A stretch of 64,000 bases of DNA from Acidocella aquatica (GTDB lineage Bacteria > Pseudomonadota > Alphaproteobacteria > Acetobacterales > Acetobacteraceae). Under the pieces are notes generated by a model, which was not told the origin of the DNA, did not search any database, and saw nothing but the letters and a program-made list of their open reading frames with translations. A program made the translations under genes and the position numbers. The stretch lies in the NCBI RefSeq assembly GCF_030160635.1, contig NZ_BSOS01000099.1:60625-124624 (forward strand), read 5' to 3'. Shown piece by piece: positions 48,270 to 57,436 of the stretch (position 1 is its first letter; every line of letters begins with the position of its first letter).

Positions 48270-49676
48270 CTAAACGGGGCTGCGGCGCAGCTTTCGGATC
48301 AGCGTTGCGCCATCGACGCCAAGATGCTGCGCCGCCTCGCGTTTGGAGCCGTAACGAGCGATTGCCGCGCGGATCATCTGGTCCTCGAACATTGCCGTCA
48401 TGTCCTTCAGCTTGCCCTCCACCACGGGCACCGGCGCGGCAATGGGCGGCGGCGGTTCCTGCCCGATCAAGGCGCCGGCGAGATGCGCGGGCGTTGCCAC
48501 CTCATCGGCGACAATGTCGAGATAATCAATGATGCCGGAGAGTTCCCTTACATTTCCAGGCAGATTGGCGGCCAGCAGCCGCGCGCGGCAGGGCGGGGAT
48601 AGATGCAGTTTCGGATTTCGCCCGGCATTTATCCGCGCCAGGATCGCGTCCAGCAATGCCTCCTTGTCCGGGCGCTCGCGCAGCGAGGGGATCGGCACCG
48701 GGAAGGTGGCTATGCGGTAGAATAAATCGCCGCGGAAGCTTCCTTGCGCAATCATCGTCCGCAAATCGCGGTTGGTGGCGGTGATCACGGTCGTCTCAAT
48801 GCGTTTGCTAACCGCCGAGCCTACCGGCTGGATGGTGCTGTCCTCCAGAAATTTCAGCAGCTTGGCCTGAGAAGAAAGCGGAATCTCGCCTACCTCATCG
48901 AGAAACAGCGTGCCTCCTTTCGCGCTCTCGATATATCCGCGCTTGCCAGCCTGCAACGCCCCGGTGAAAGCACCGCGCTCGTAGCCAAACATCTCGGATT
49001 CAAACAATGTTTCTGGAATGCTGCCGCAATTCACATGCACGAAGGGCACGTCCCTCCCTGCGGTGAGGTTGTGGATATGCCGGGCGATGGCGGTTTTGCC
49101 GACGCCGGATTCACCCAGCAGCAGAATGCGCACCCGGCGGTGATAGGCGCGGACAGCGCGCTGCACCTGCTCTTCCAGCATGGCGGGAAACATCAGCGCC
49201 GCCGCGTCGCCCGTAGCCGCCGTGGTCCGCCCCGCCTGAGTGCGGGCCGCGGGCTCCAGCGCGCCGGCCGCACGGATGATGTATACGATATGGCCGGTGC
49301 TGCTGTCATTGGCGGCGAGGATGCGGCGAAGTACGGGCAAGACCCGCCCATCGGCCTGGATGGTGAGCCGCGCCTGGCCGTCGCTGCGCCCGCCGGCGGT
49401 GAAATTCTCCTCCAATTCCCAGTCGTTACGGCGCAGGAATTTGGCAAACGGCAGGCGCTCGGCCTCAACGGCGGACAGACTGGCCAAACGCTCCATCGCG
49501 GCATTCAGAAAAGCGACGTTCTCATCGCCGTCCACCACGATCAGCGGATCAGGCAGCAGCATGGCAACGGCGCGAAAGGCCGGCGACTCCAGCAGCGCGG
49601 TGATTTCCTCCTCCGAGGCGGCCTGCTGCCCACGTATTCCCAGGCGGAACGGACTGATTTCCGCTTGTTTTGCCAC
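48270..49676 (-). CDS. Sigma-54-dependent transcriptional activator with PAS sensor domain
   Basis: This is a 468-residue enhancer-binding protein. Residues about 30-140 form a PAS sensor domain. The AAA+ domain has Walker A GESGVGKT (188-195), the sigma-54 contact loop GAFTGA (235-240) and Walker B GGTLFLDEVGEI. A Fis-type helix-turn-helix ends the protein (RYGSKREAAQHLGVDGATLIRKL). GAFTGA shows that it works with sigma-54. Start GTG overlaps the stop of the PAS gene upstream (TAGTG). Two -24/-12 promoters at 57 kb are the likely targets. Confidence 0.9.
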   Translation of the reverse strand: MAKQAEISPFRLGIRGQQAASEEEITALLESPAFRAVAMLLPDPLIVVDGDENVAFLNAAMERLASLSAVEAERLPFAKFLRRNDWELEENFTAGGRSDGQARLTIQADGRVLPVLRRILAANDSSTGHIVYIIRAAGALEPAARTQAGRTTAATGDAAALMFPAMLEEQVQRAVRAYHRRVRILLLGESGVGKTAIARHIHNLTAGRDVPFVHVNCGSIPETLFESEMFGYERGAFTGALQAGKRGYIESAKGGTLFLDEVGEIPLSSQAKLLKFLEDSTIQPVGSAVSKRIETTVITATNRDLRTMIAQGSFRGDLFYRIATFPVPIPSLRERPDKEALLDAILARINAGRNPKLHLSPPCRARLLAANLPGNVRELSGIIDYLDIVADEVATPAHLAGALIGQEPPPPIAAPVPVVEGKLKDMTAMFEDQMIRAAIARYGSKREAAQHLGVDGATLIRKLRRSPV

Positions 49677-50530
49677 TAACGCCGCGCCCAGCGCACCGCC
49701 CCGTGCGGCAACGGCGGCTCGCTCACATGCCTGCAGTTGCCCCAGATGCGATAGAGATAAGGTTCGCGGATCTCGGCACGCACATCGTTCTCCAGATCAA
49801 CAACCGTGCCGTCGGATCGCCGGTCGGAGGAAATTGCAGCGTCGATCCGGTATCCGGAATCAATGATCTGGCCCACAAAAGCCTCGTTTTCCGGCGTGCG
49901 CGGCCAGTAGAGCCGTACGTCGAAGGATCTGAACTCTCCGCTGCCCGGCAGGTGGTAGAGGGCCTGCATGGCGGGGTTGGCAATGCGCCAGATCGAACGG
50001 TTCTCGAAAATCTGGTCTACGACCTCCTCCCGGCCACGGTTGATATCAACCGGTTCCAGAAACTCTATGCACCAATGCGCCTCGCTGGCGTCGGCGATAA
50101 CGCGGCTGAGCAACTGGTTCTCGGTCTCCAGATCGTCATAGGCCTGGCCGACATGGGCAAGATTGAGCTTGATCAGGCGGAATTGCGGGCTGCCCGCGTA
50201 GCTGATCTTGCGGCAGCGGGCGATGGTGCGCACCTCCCGCCCGCCGCGCCCGAGCAGCACCAGCGGCAGCGTGGTGACGAAGCCTTCCGGCAGACCCCGG
50301 CCGAGCATCTCGCGCAGTGCCTCGGCCGAGGCCGCGGCGTAGCAAGTCTCCACCGGGAGCCCGGCAATAGCCGCTGCCGGCAGGCCCAGCACCTCGGCTT
50401 CAGTCGCGTTCATCCAGGAGAGCCGCCCCTCGGAATCGACGATATCGACCATCAAATCGCTCGAAAAATCGTCCCAGCCCGGCTCCGTATCCGGCAGGCC
50501 CAGCATCTTTTCGTCGTGGCGCTTCGTCAC
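49676..50530 (-). CDS. PAS-domain protein coupled to the sigma-54 activator
   Basis: This is a 284-residue soluble protein. An N-terminal PAS domain (MVDIVDSEGRLSWMNATEAE, VLGLPAAAIAGLPVETCYA) is followed by a short coiled segment (AYDDLETENQLLSRVI) and a C-terminal region (about 165-284) of unknown fold. There is no kinase or DNA-binding domain. Because it ends one base into the activator gene, it probably senses the same signal and modulates the activator. A substrate-sensing role is inference. Confidence 0.7.
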   Translation of the reverse strand: MTKRHDEKMLGLPDTEPGWDDFSSDLMVDIVDSEGRLSWMNATEAEVLGLPAAAIAGLPVETCYAAASAEALREMLGRGLPEGFVTTLPLVLLGRGGREVRTIARCRKISYAGSPQFRLIKLNLAHVGQAYDDLETENQLLSRVIADASEAHWCIEFLEPVDINRGREEVVDQIFENRSIWRIANPAMQALYHLPGSGEFRSFDVRLYWPRTPENEAFVGQIIDSGYRIDAAISSDRRSDGTVVDLENDVRAEIREPYLYRIWGNCRHVSEPPLPHGAVRWARR

Positions 50531-50570
50531 ACATCACCTCGCGGCATGGGGGGGCAGTATAGGCAGCACT

Positions 50571-51305
50571 TCACGCGGCCGCCAGGACCCTCAGGCCATG
50601 GCGGAGGAAATTTTCGACCATGCCCTGGCATTGCGGGATGAAGCTATAGCGGCGGGATTGCTCCTGGTCGATCTCTAGCCAGCAGGTGGCCATGCGGTCG
50701 CAGGTGGTCTCCGGATGAAATTGCACCGAGACCCAGTTGCCGCCATGGTCCAGTGCCGCGTGCGGCAGGCCAGGGCGGGTGGCGAGGGTGGCGGCGCCGC
50801 GCGGAGGGGTGTCCACATGGTCAAAATTGCCGAAAAAGAACGGCGATTCGTCAGTGAAGCCCTCGAACAGAAAATGGCGCTGCCCCGCCTCGGTGCGGGT
50901 AACCGGCAGGCTGCCAACGACCGGGCCTTCCGGCCGCCGCGAAACCCGGCCGCCAAGCACCACGGCCATTTGCTGATGCCCGCCGCAAATGCCCAGCAGC
51001 GGTTTTTCCGTGACTCTCCAGGCGGTGAGCCATTTCTGTATCTCGCGCTGCCATTCGTGGCCGTCATGCACCGAAGCAAAGCTGCCGCCCAGCACGGCCA
51101 TGTCGTAATCGAGGGAAATCTCCTCACCCTCGTGCGCCCTCACGCCGATATATTCGAACCGGTCAGCCAGCCCGCTGGCTTCCAGCAAGGCCCTGAAGGC
51201 GATGGTTTCATCGTCGCCGCCCAGCACCCGCACCCAGTTGGCTTTCTGGTATGAGCCCGGATGCGCGAACTGGGCGATATAGGCGAGGCGGGGCTTGGGG
51301 TTCAT
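50571..51305 (-). CDS. Class I glutamine amidotransferase-like hydrolase
   Basis: This is a 244-residue triad amidotransferase domain. The nucleophile elbow is LLGICGGHQ with Cys107, and the catalytic His and Glu are in SVQFHPE. There is no synthetase domain. Such stand-alone proteins include PuuD (gamma-glutamyl-GABA hydrolase) and AtdA2 of aniline degradation, which remove a gamma-glutamyl group. With two glutamine-synthetase-like genes in the operon, the same job is likely here. Its ATG overlaps the P450 stop. Confidence 0.85.
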   Translation of the reverse strand: MNPKPRLAYIAQFAHPGSYQKANWVRVLGGDDETIAFRALLEASGLADRFEYIGVRAHEGEEISLDYDMAVLGGSFASVHDGHEWQREIQKWLTAWRVTEKPLLGICGGHQQMAVVLGGRVSRRPEGPVVGSLPVTRTEAGQRHFLFEGFTDESPFFFGNFDHVDTPPRGAATLATRPGLPHAALDHGGNWVSVQFHPETTCDRMATCWLEIDQEQSRRYSFIPQCQGMVENFLRHGLRVLAAA

Positions 51306-52513
51306 GCCGCCCTCGCGCGGTGCTTGAATGTAATGGGCAGCGAGAGCGGGCCGGTATTGCCGCTATCGGGCAGCCACACCGCATCGCCGCCATTCGCGAG
51401 CGCGGTCACGCGCGCGGGCCACACGCGCAGCACCACCGCCATATCGCTGCGCGCGACAAAATGCCCGAGGCAATGATGCCCGCCCATGCCGAAACCATAA
51501 TGCAGCGGCCGGCGGGCCGTGATATCAAAGCCCTCCTGCACGATTACCCGCGGGTCGGTACCTGCGGATTCGGAGAACAGATGCACAGTGGTGCCGGCCT
51601 TGATATGCACGCCCTGGAAGTCGATATCCTCCATCGCCTCGCGCGTGACCCAGGTCACGGTCGGGCGCACGCGCATGATCTCCTCCACGGCCGGGGCGGA
51701 GAGTTCTGGCCTGGCCGCCAGCAACTCCCACTGATCGGGATGCTCGATGAACATCTGTATGCCCAGGCCAAGCTGGTTGCGCGTGGTGTCGATGCCGCCG
51801 AAGATGGCCAGCACGATGATGTCGAGCAGCTCCGCATCGCTCAAAGCGCCGTCATTGTCCGAGGCCTGCACCAGCTTGGTGAGGAAATCATCACCCGGAT
51901 TGGTGCGGCGCTCACGGATAATCTCGCGTGAGTAGTCGAACAGCCTCGCGGTGGCTGTGTCCACAATCGCCTGATCGCGCTTGTAGTTAACGCCCAACGC
52001 CATACCCATCTGCGTTGCCCAGTCTGCTATCATCCGCCAATCGCTCTCGCGCGTGCCCAGCAGCATGCAGATCACGCGGGTGGCATAGGGCTCGGAAAAA
52101 TCACCCATGAACTCGCAGCGCCCCGCATCGATGAAGCCGTCGAGCAACTCATTGGCCAAGGCTTCGAAACGCGGCGTGAGCGCCTTGAGCAACTTGGGCG
52201 TGAAGGCGGCGCTGATGAGCTTGCGCAAGCGGGAGTGGTCGGCCCCCTCCTTATTGAGCAGGATATTGTCCCACCATTCCTTAAAGGCGCCGCTGGTGAC
52301 GCCATTATGCGCGGGCCAGGCATAGCTGCCCTGGCGCAGGCGGGCGTCCCTGACCAGAGCCCCTACCTCAGCATAGCGAAGCACAGCCAGGCCGTATGGC
52401 GTGCGGGCGTACCAGTTCTTCTCCCGGGCATCGCGCACCGCTTGCGATCTGATGGAAAATGCCGGGTCGGCAATGTTGAGGAAATCAGCCTGGGGTTCCA
52501 GCAAAGCACTCAT
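51302..52513 (-). CDS. Cytochrome P450
   Basis: This is a 403-residue soluble bacterial class I P450. The haem-ligand Cys348 lies in FGMGGHHCLGHFVAR. The I-helix oxygen site is IFGGIDTTRN and the ExxR motif is VEEIMRVRP. The substrate is not predictable. The [2Fe-2S] ferredoxin at 57.4 kb, of the putidaredoxin/adrenodoxin type, is the natural electron donor. No dedicated ferredoxin reductase lies in the cluster. The gene is 66 bases downstream of a glutamine-synthetase-like gene, so hydroxylation may act on a gamma-glutamylated amine or its product. Confidence 0.93.
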   Translation of the reverse strand: MSALLEPQADFLNIADPAFSIRSQAVRDAREKNWYARTPYGLAVLRYAEVGALVRDARLRQGSYAWPAHNGVTSGAFKEWWDNILLNKEGADHSRLRKLISAAFTPKLLKALTPRFEALANELLDGFIDAGRCEFMGDFSEPYATRVICMLLGTRESDWRMIADWATQMGMALGVNYKRDQAIVDTATARLFDYSREIIRERRTNPGDDFLTKLVQASDNDGALSDAELLDIIVLAIFGGIDTTRNQLGLGIQMFIEHPDQWELLAARPELSAPAVEEIMRVRPTVTWVTREAMEDIDFQGVHIKAGTTVHLFSESAGTDPRVIVQEGFDITARRPLHYGFGMGGHHCLGHFVARSDMAVVLRVWPARVTALANGGDAVWLPDSGNTGPLSLPITFKHRARAA

Positions 52514-52579
52514 TTATCCGTCCTTTTTTCACGTTGGGGGAGCGGCCTGCTGGCCGCTCCGCTTGCCGTTGGCAGTGGC

Positions 52580-54082
52580 TTAAGGGAGCATCTCCAGGTA
52601 ACGGGTGAAGTCCCACTCGGTGACCGTGGAAATGAAACGCTCCCATTCATCGCGCTTAAGCTCAAAGAATACGCGAGACATGTCCCCTGGCAAAGCGCTC
52701 ATCACGACCTCATCCTCTTCCAACGCCTTTAGCGCCGCGCCGAGATCCGTTGGCAGCCGTTTGACCTTCTTGCCGGCTTCCATGGCCTCGTAGATGTTGC
52801 GCTGTTCCGGTTTGCCGGGGTCACGCTGGTTATCCATGCCATCATCGAAGGTCCGCAGCAGCGCCCCGCCCATGAGATAAGGATTAACCAGACTGTCCAC
52901 GGCGCGGTATTCCACACGGCCCGGCGCGGAAACGCGGATGCCCACTGTACGGTTTTGCATGCCCCAGTCAGCATAGACCGGCGCCCAGTAACCAAGATCG
53001 CTCATGCGGCGATAGGAATTCACGGTTGAGGAACCAAGTGCCGTGAGTGCGGGCAGATGCTCGATCATGCCGCCGATGCAGTGCAGGCCGGTTTCGGTTG
53101 GCATCCACTCGCCGGTGGGGCGCAAAAACTCATTGCTGCCGCCCTTGCGATAACTGAACATCTCTTCCATGCCCGGTAGTTCACCATCGAAATCAAGCTT
53201 GTTCAGCCTGTTCTCGCCGCCCGACCACAACGAGACGTTATGATGACAACCATTGGCGGAGACGCCCATGAACGGCTTGGTCATGAACGTCGCGATCATA
53301 TTGAACTCACGCGCCACCTGGGAGCAGATCTGCCGATAGGTAATCAGCCGGTCGGCATTACGTAACACATCGTCATACATGATATTCAGCTCAAGCTGGC
53401 CGGGTGCGTCTTCATGGTCGCCCTGGATCATGTCCATGCCCATGGCGCGGGCGTAGTCATGCACACGCATTATCACGGGGGAGAGCTGCTCAAACTGGTC
53501 GATATGGTAGGCGTAGGGTTTCGTCACACCGCCATCTGCCTTGCCGTCCGCACCGCGCTTCAGCCACATCATCTCAGGCTCGCAGCCGACGCGCAGCTCC
53601 ATGCCGTGCTTGGCTTTGAACGCCTCATGAATGCGCCGGAGATTGCCCCGGCAATCAGACGTGAGGAATGCCCCCGCGTCCTCATCCTCCTCACGATGAC
53701 GGAACAGCGTGCAGAATACGCGCGCAACGCGTTTGTTCCATGGCAGCTGGACAAAGGTTTCCGGGTCCGGCAATGCGACCAGCTCGGCGGCGTTTGAAGG
53801 GTAGCCGATATAATTACCCCGCCGGTCGGCACAAACATCGGCCACTGCGCCGTACCAAAGCTGCACCCCCTTTGCCGCGAGAGCCTCCCAATGCGCCACC
53901 GGGGCGGATTTGCCCATGACGCGCCCGGTGGCGGAGATGAACTGGTAATAAATATGCTCGACGCCGAGGGCCTTGATCTTCGCGGATACTTGCTGAACGC
54001 GCTCCTTGCGCAGCGGGTTGGCAACGAAGGCTTCAATGTCTTCATTACGTGGGCGGGAAGTTGGAAAGGTTGCGATATCCAT
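52580..54082 (-). CDS. Glutamine-synthetase-like gamma-glutamyl ligase (type III-like)
   Basis: This is a 500-residue protein of the glutamine synthetase fold. Active-site blocks are intact: GCEPEMMW (metal Glu pair), GDHEDAPGQLELN, FMTKPFMGVSANGCHHNVSL (ammonium/ATP His), VNSYRRM, and VEYRAVDSLVNPYL with the Glu and Arg pair. Length and insertions resemble GlnT and the ligases that make gamma-glutamylanilide or gamma-glutamyl-alkylamides rather than housekeeping GlnA. No adenylylation Tyr loop of the GlnA type is recognisable. It would join glutamate to an amine using ATP. It lies in an operon with a second such gene, 14 bases away. Confidence 0.88.
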   Translation of the reverse strand: MDIATFPTSRPRNEDIEAFVANPLRKERVQQVSAKIKALGVEHIYYQFISATGRVMGKSAPVAHWEALAAKGVQLWYGAVADVCADRRGNYIGYPSNAAELVALPDPETFVQLPWNKRVARVFCTLFRHREEDEDAGAFLTSDCRGNLRRIHEAFKAKHGMELRVGCEPEMMWLKRGADGKADGGVTKPYAYHIDQFEQLSPVIMRVHDYARAMGMDMIQGDHEDAPGQLELNIMYDDVLRNADRLITYRQICSQVAREFNMIATFMTKPFMGVSANGCHHNVSLWSGGENRLNKLDFDGELPGMEEMFSYRKGGSNEFLRPTGEWMPTETGLHCIGGMIEHLPALTALGSSTVNSYRRMSDLGYWAPVYADWGMQNRTVGIRVSAPGRVEYRAVDSLVNPYLMGGALLRTFDDGMDNQRDPGKPEQRNIYEAMEAGKKVKRLPTDLGAALKALEEDEVVMSALPGDMSRVFFELKRDEWERFISTVTEWDFTRYLEMLP

Positions 54083-54096
54083 ATAAAAAATCCTTC

Positions 54097-55425
54097 TTAA
54101 ACGGTTTCGAAATAACGGGCCTTCTCGGCCACGCTAACGGCTTTGCGGAGGCTCTCGACTTCATGCAGACGCGATTCAACAAAGCGTTCGATGAACTCCG
54201 CCCCAAACAGTGTTTTTGCGGTTTCACTACCGGCAAGCGACCGCGTTGCGGCGTAGAGATCGCGCGGCAACGGTGTAAGGCCAGACTGAGCGGACTCCTT
54301 GCCAGTTGGGATCACCGGCTCTGGCGCCGCTATCTGGTTCTCCATGCCCCAGAGACCCGCGCCGATAAAAAATGCAAGGCCAAGCCAAGGATTTACATCC
54401 GCGGCTGGAATACGGAACTCAAGCCGTGGCGCGGCCAGCGGTTCCGTCACCGCACGGATAGCCGTGGTGTAGCCCCCCAGACTCCAGGTGGCGGTGCGTG
54501 GTGCCCAGTTGCCCGGAGTCATGCGGCGATAGGCGTTCACAGTGTGCGCGGGCAGAGCCAGGCACTCCGGCAGCAGCTTCAGCACGCCGCCGATGAAATG
54601 GCGCCCTGCCTCGGTGAGCTGACCCGGCCCAGCGGCGAAAATATTCTTGCCTGAAGCATCCAGCATCGAGAACTGGATATGTCCCGAAAGACCCGGCGCC
54701 GAGGCATCTGACTGTGCCATGAAACAGGCCGACATCTGCCGCTGACGGAAGAACGCCTTGGTCACAGCCTTGAAGAACACCGCGTCATCCGCCGCGCGCA
54801 GCGGATTTGCGTGGCGCAATGTGGCTTCGAGACAACCCTTGCCCAACTCCATGCCAAGCCCGGCGGTTTCTATGCCGGCGGCATGGATGACGGCTTCCAA
54901 CTCCGCGATCAGCGGGGCGTTGGCGGCACCGGAGAGCGTGTCCCAGCAGCGGTTGTCAACCGCGAACGAGGTCAGCCCCTCATACCCCTTCTGCCGCAAA
55001 CTCGCGGCATTTTCCTGAAACACCAGCCATTCGAACTCGAAGGCCGCCTGCATTGAGAACCCTGCAAGCTTCGCTTTTTCAATCTGCCGGATTAACACAT
55101 TGCGCGCGCTGGTCGCCGCTGATGGGCCCGTGAAATCGGAAACAACCCAAGCCGCGTCAGCCTCGAATGGATAAGGCCGGTAGGATGATTCGTCGACCGC
55201 GACTTCCTCGCTCTGAAATGGCGGGCTGGCGAATACATTATCCGCCGTGTCCCATTTATGCAGCACGTTACAGAAGCTGCCGCCCTGGCTCACGCTGGTC
55301 TCGAATGATTCGCGCGAGACACGGCGCTCACGCAGGCCACCATCAATATCCGGAAGCACGACGTGGAATATATGCGCCGCGCGCGGATCCAAGGCGGTTT
55401 CCACCGCCATGATCTCTGTCGTCAT
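54097..55425 (-). CDS. Second, divergent glutamine-synthetase-like ligase
   Basis: This is a 442-residue protein with the same fold as its neighbour but very different sequence. Corresponding blocks are AAFEFEWLVF, GMELGKGCLEATLRHANPLRAADD split in two, SDASAPGLSGHIQFSM (His kept), VNAYRRM and LEFRIPAADVNPWLG. The catalytic framework seems retained, so it may be active or may form a hetero-complex with the other ligase. The start was moved to the ATG at 55425 (MTTEIMAVE). Possible roles are a second amine substrate or a regulatory partner. Confidence 0.82.
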   Translation of the reverse strand: MTTEIMAVETALDPRAAHIFHVVLPDIDGGLRERRVSRESFETSVSQGGSFCNVLHKWDTADNVFASPPFQSEEVAVDESSYRPYPFEADAAWVVSDFTGPSAATSARNVLIRQIEKAKLAGFSMQAAFEFEWLVFQENAASLRQKGYEGLTSFAVDNRCWDTLSGAANAPLIAELEAVIHAAGIETAGLGMELGKGCLEATLRHANPLRAADDAVFFKAVTKAFFRQRQMSACFMAQSDASAPGLSGHIQFSMLDASGKNIFAAGPGQLTEAGRHFIGGVLKLLPECLALPAHTVNAYRRMTPGNWAPRTATWSLGGYTTAIRAVTEPLAAPRLEFRIPAADVNPWLGLAFFIGAGLWGMENQIAAPEPVIPTGKESAQSGLTPLPRDLYAATRSLAGSETAKTLFGAEFIERFVESRLHEVESLRKAVSVAEKARYFETV

Positions 55426-55480
55426 AAGCTGATCCAATTCTAGTGGTTCGTGATGATTGTTCCAGGCTATTGCACAGGGT

Positions 55481-56980
55481 TTAACCCACACGCTTGTGCA
55501 GCACCGCCGCGTCGCCATAGGGCGCGTGGCCCTTCAGGTAGGGCCGGCCCAGCACCATGTAGAGAATGCCGAGGCCGCCGATGATCGCCACGGTAAGAAT
55601 CATCGAATAGTTCAGGAACCACGGTTCGGAGGGTGTGCGGGGCCAGGCCATGTTGACGATGGCGGCAACACCATAGCCCAGCGCAAGCAGGTTAACGGGC
55701 CAGGCCCAGGCGCCCAGGCGAAACTGTCCGGTTGGCTGCCATCCGCGTGAGCGAGCGTATAACGCGGCGGCGACAATCATTTGAAAGGCCAGATATATGC
55801 CGATGACCGCGAAGTTGAGCACCGTCGCCAGCGCATTCTGCAGGAAGTAACCGATCACCACGATCGCCGCCGGCATCAGGCCGGAGATCAGCAGCGCCCC
55901 CTCGGGCACATGCGCGTTCTCGGCCAGGCGCGAGAGGAAGCGGCTGCCCACGATCATCTCGTCACGCGCATAGGAGAACAACAGGCGGCTGACGGCGGCC
56001 TGCAGGCTGAGCACGCAGGAAATAAACGAGACCATGACGACGACGATCACCGCCTTCGCGCCGAGCGGACCAAACGCATTCAGCAGAATGTCACCAATTG
56101 GATCGACCTCCTTGCCCGAGATGACATTCGCCATGTTCGGCACAGCCAGCATCAACGCGAAACAGACAAACGCCGACGCGCCAACACCAACATAAATCGT
56201 CATGCGCATCGCCTTGGGAATTTCCACGCTGGGATTCGGCGTTTCCTCGGCCACATCGCCGCAGGCCTCAAAGCCGTAGCAGCAGAACAACCCGACCAGC
56301 GCCGCCGCCAAAAAGGCCGGCACATAGGAACCGCTGCCCTGAACGCCAAAGGTGTTAAACACCGTGCTGAGCGGCTGCACCCGGTGCATGGTGAGAAGGT
56401 CGATACCCACGACAATGGCGCCGACCAGCTCACAGATAAAGCCAAACATGGCCACCCGCGCCAGCAGTTTGGTACCGCGCATATTTACGGCGGTCGAAAT
56501 TGCGATCAGCACCAGCGAGGCAATCGTGGTAAATTCGGGCGTATTGCTGACACCGAAGAGCGTCGCCAGGAACGGCCCCGCGCCGAGCACGACGGCGGCA
56601 ATGGTCGTGAACAATGCCCAGGCATAGATCCAACCAGCCAACCAGGCCCAGCGGCGGCCGACCAAGCGGCGCGCCCACGGGTAGAGCCCGCCCGAAATTG
56701 GAAATTGCGAGACAACTTCACCAAACACCAGCGCGACCAGGAACTGGCCTAAGCCGGCGATGAGATACGACCAGATCATCGGCGGCCCACCGGCCTGCAA
56801 ACCGAACGCGAACACGGAATAAACGCCAACGACTGGAGACAGATAGGTGAACCCCAGAGCGAAATTCTGCCATACCGTCATGGTCCGATCAAAATTCGAA
56901 GTATACCCCAACGCTGCCAGCTGTGCATCGTCAGACGCAACATGCAGTGCATCTATGTGCTTGTGCTTATGCGGCTCCAT
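55481..56980 (-). CDS. APC-family amino acid/amine permease
   Basis: This is a 499-residue inner-membrane transporter with 12 predicted helices. It begins with a charged, His-rich cytosolic segment (MEPHKHKHIDALH), then FALGFTYLSPVVGVYSVFAF and the family block FPISGGLYPWARRLVGRRWA. It most resembles APC permeases that carry amines, GABA or choline-like compounds. The ATG at 56980 has AAGGGGG upstream; the frame extends further but runs through the leader. A -24/-12 promoter and a folded leader precede it, and the ligase genes follow at 55 bases. Confidence 0.88.
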   Translation of the reverse strand: MEPHKHKHIDALHVASDDAQLAALGYTSNFDRTMTVWQNFALGFTYLSPVVGVYSVFAFGLQAGGPPMIWSYLIAGLGQFLVALVFGEVVSQFPISGGLYPWARRLVGRRWAWLAGWIYAWALFTTIAAVVLGAGPFLATLFGVSNTPEFTTIASLVLIAISTAVNMRGTKLLARVAMFGFICELVGAIVVGIDLLTMHRVQPLSTVFNTFGVQGSGSYVPAFLAAALVGLFCCYGFEACGDVAEETPNPSVEIPKAMRMTIYVGVGASAFVCFALMLAVPNMANVISGKEVDPIGDILLNAFGPLGAKAVIVVVMVSFISCVLSLQAAVSRLLFSYARDEMIVGSRFLSRLAENAHVPEGALLISGLMPAAIVVIGYFLQNALATVLNFAVIGIYLAFQMIVAAALYARSRGWQPTGQFRLGAWAWPVNLLALGYGVAAIVNMAWPRTPSEPWFLNYSMILTVAIIGGLGILYMVLGRPYLKGHAPYGDAAVLHKRVG

Positions 56981-57000
56981 ACAAACCCCCTTGAACATTA

Positions 57001-57119
57001 AACAGTAAAAACACCCGGCCTTTGCCATGTGCCTGACCTGATTCGCCGCGCCAGCTTTTGCCGCTGGTCCCGGCGAAGTTTCCCTGTCCCTGGTTGCGGG
57101 CGTTACCGGCAACTGGGGA
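57001..57119 (-). promoter_or_regulatory. Possible structured leader upstream of the permease gene
   Basis: Between the predicted sigma-54 start point (near 57120) and the permease ATG is a leader of about 140 bases with strong folding potential. On the minus strand TTCGCCG (57077-57071) pairs with CGGCGAA (57048-57042) and encloses the stem CCAGC/GCTGG. AATCAGGTCAGGCACATGG follows. The arrangement loosely recalls a glycine riboswitch (CGCCG...GGCAA...TCAGGCA), but the core is not canonical. It may be a variant aptamer, another structured leader or chance. Confidence 0.3.
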
Positions 57120-57130
57120 CACAAGACAAA

Positions 57131-57146
57131 AGCAATCGCCATGCCA
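57131..57146 (-). promoter_or_regulatory. Sigma-54 (-24/-12) promoter of the permease-ligase operon
   Basis: TGGCATG-GCGA-TTGCT on the minus strand fits the consensus TGGCACG-N4-TTGCA/T at all but one conserved base. The invariant GG (-24) and GC (-12) are exactly 12 bases apart. Transcription would start near 57120. Confidence 0.8.
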
Positions 57147-57436
57147 AATTTAAGCCCTTGAAATAAGCTGATTTTTATCGGAGGGGCGAAGTCTGCCCGC
57201 AAAAATGAAATGGCATATCTGCAGAAATGCAATGGCGCTGAACAGACCACCAAAAGCAGCCACGAGACGGCTCCCAAACGTTTTTGAAATGACCGGCAGA
57301 TTCAAAACATGGCTCGCCAGAGCCTTCAGTGGCGCCATGGCGTTCCGCGGGAAAGTGGCGGAGATGTCCGGCCTGCGTCACCAGCGCCTGATGTTGCACA
57401 AAATTCGTGGCCGGCATGACGGCATCAGGCGTGGTT

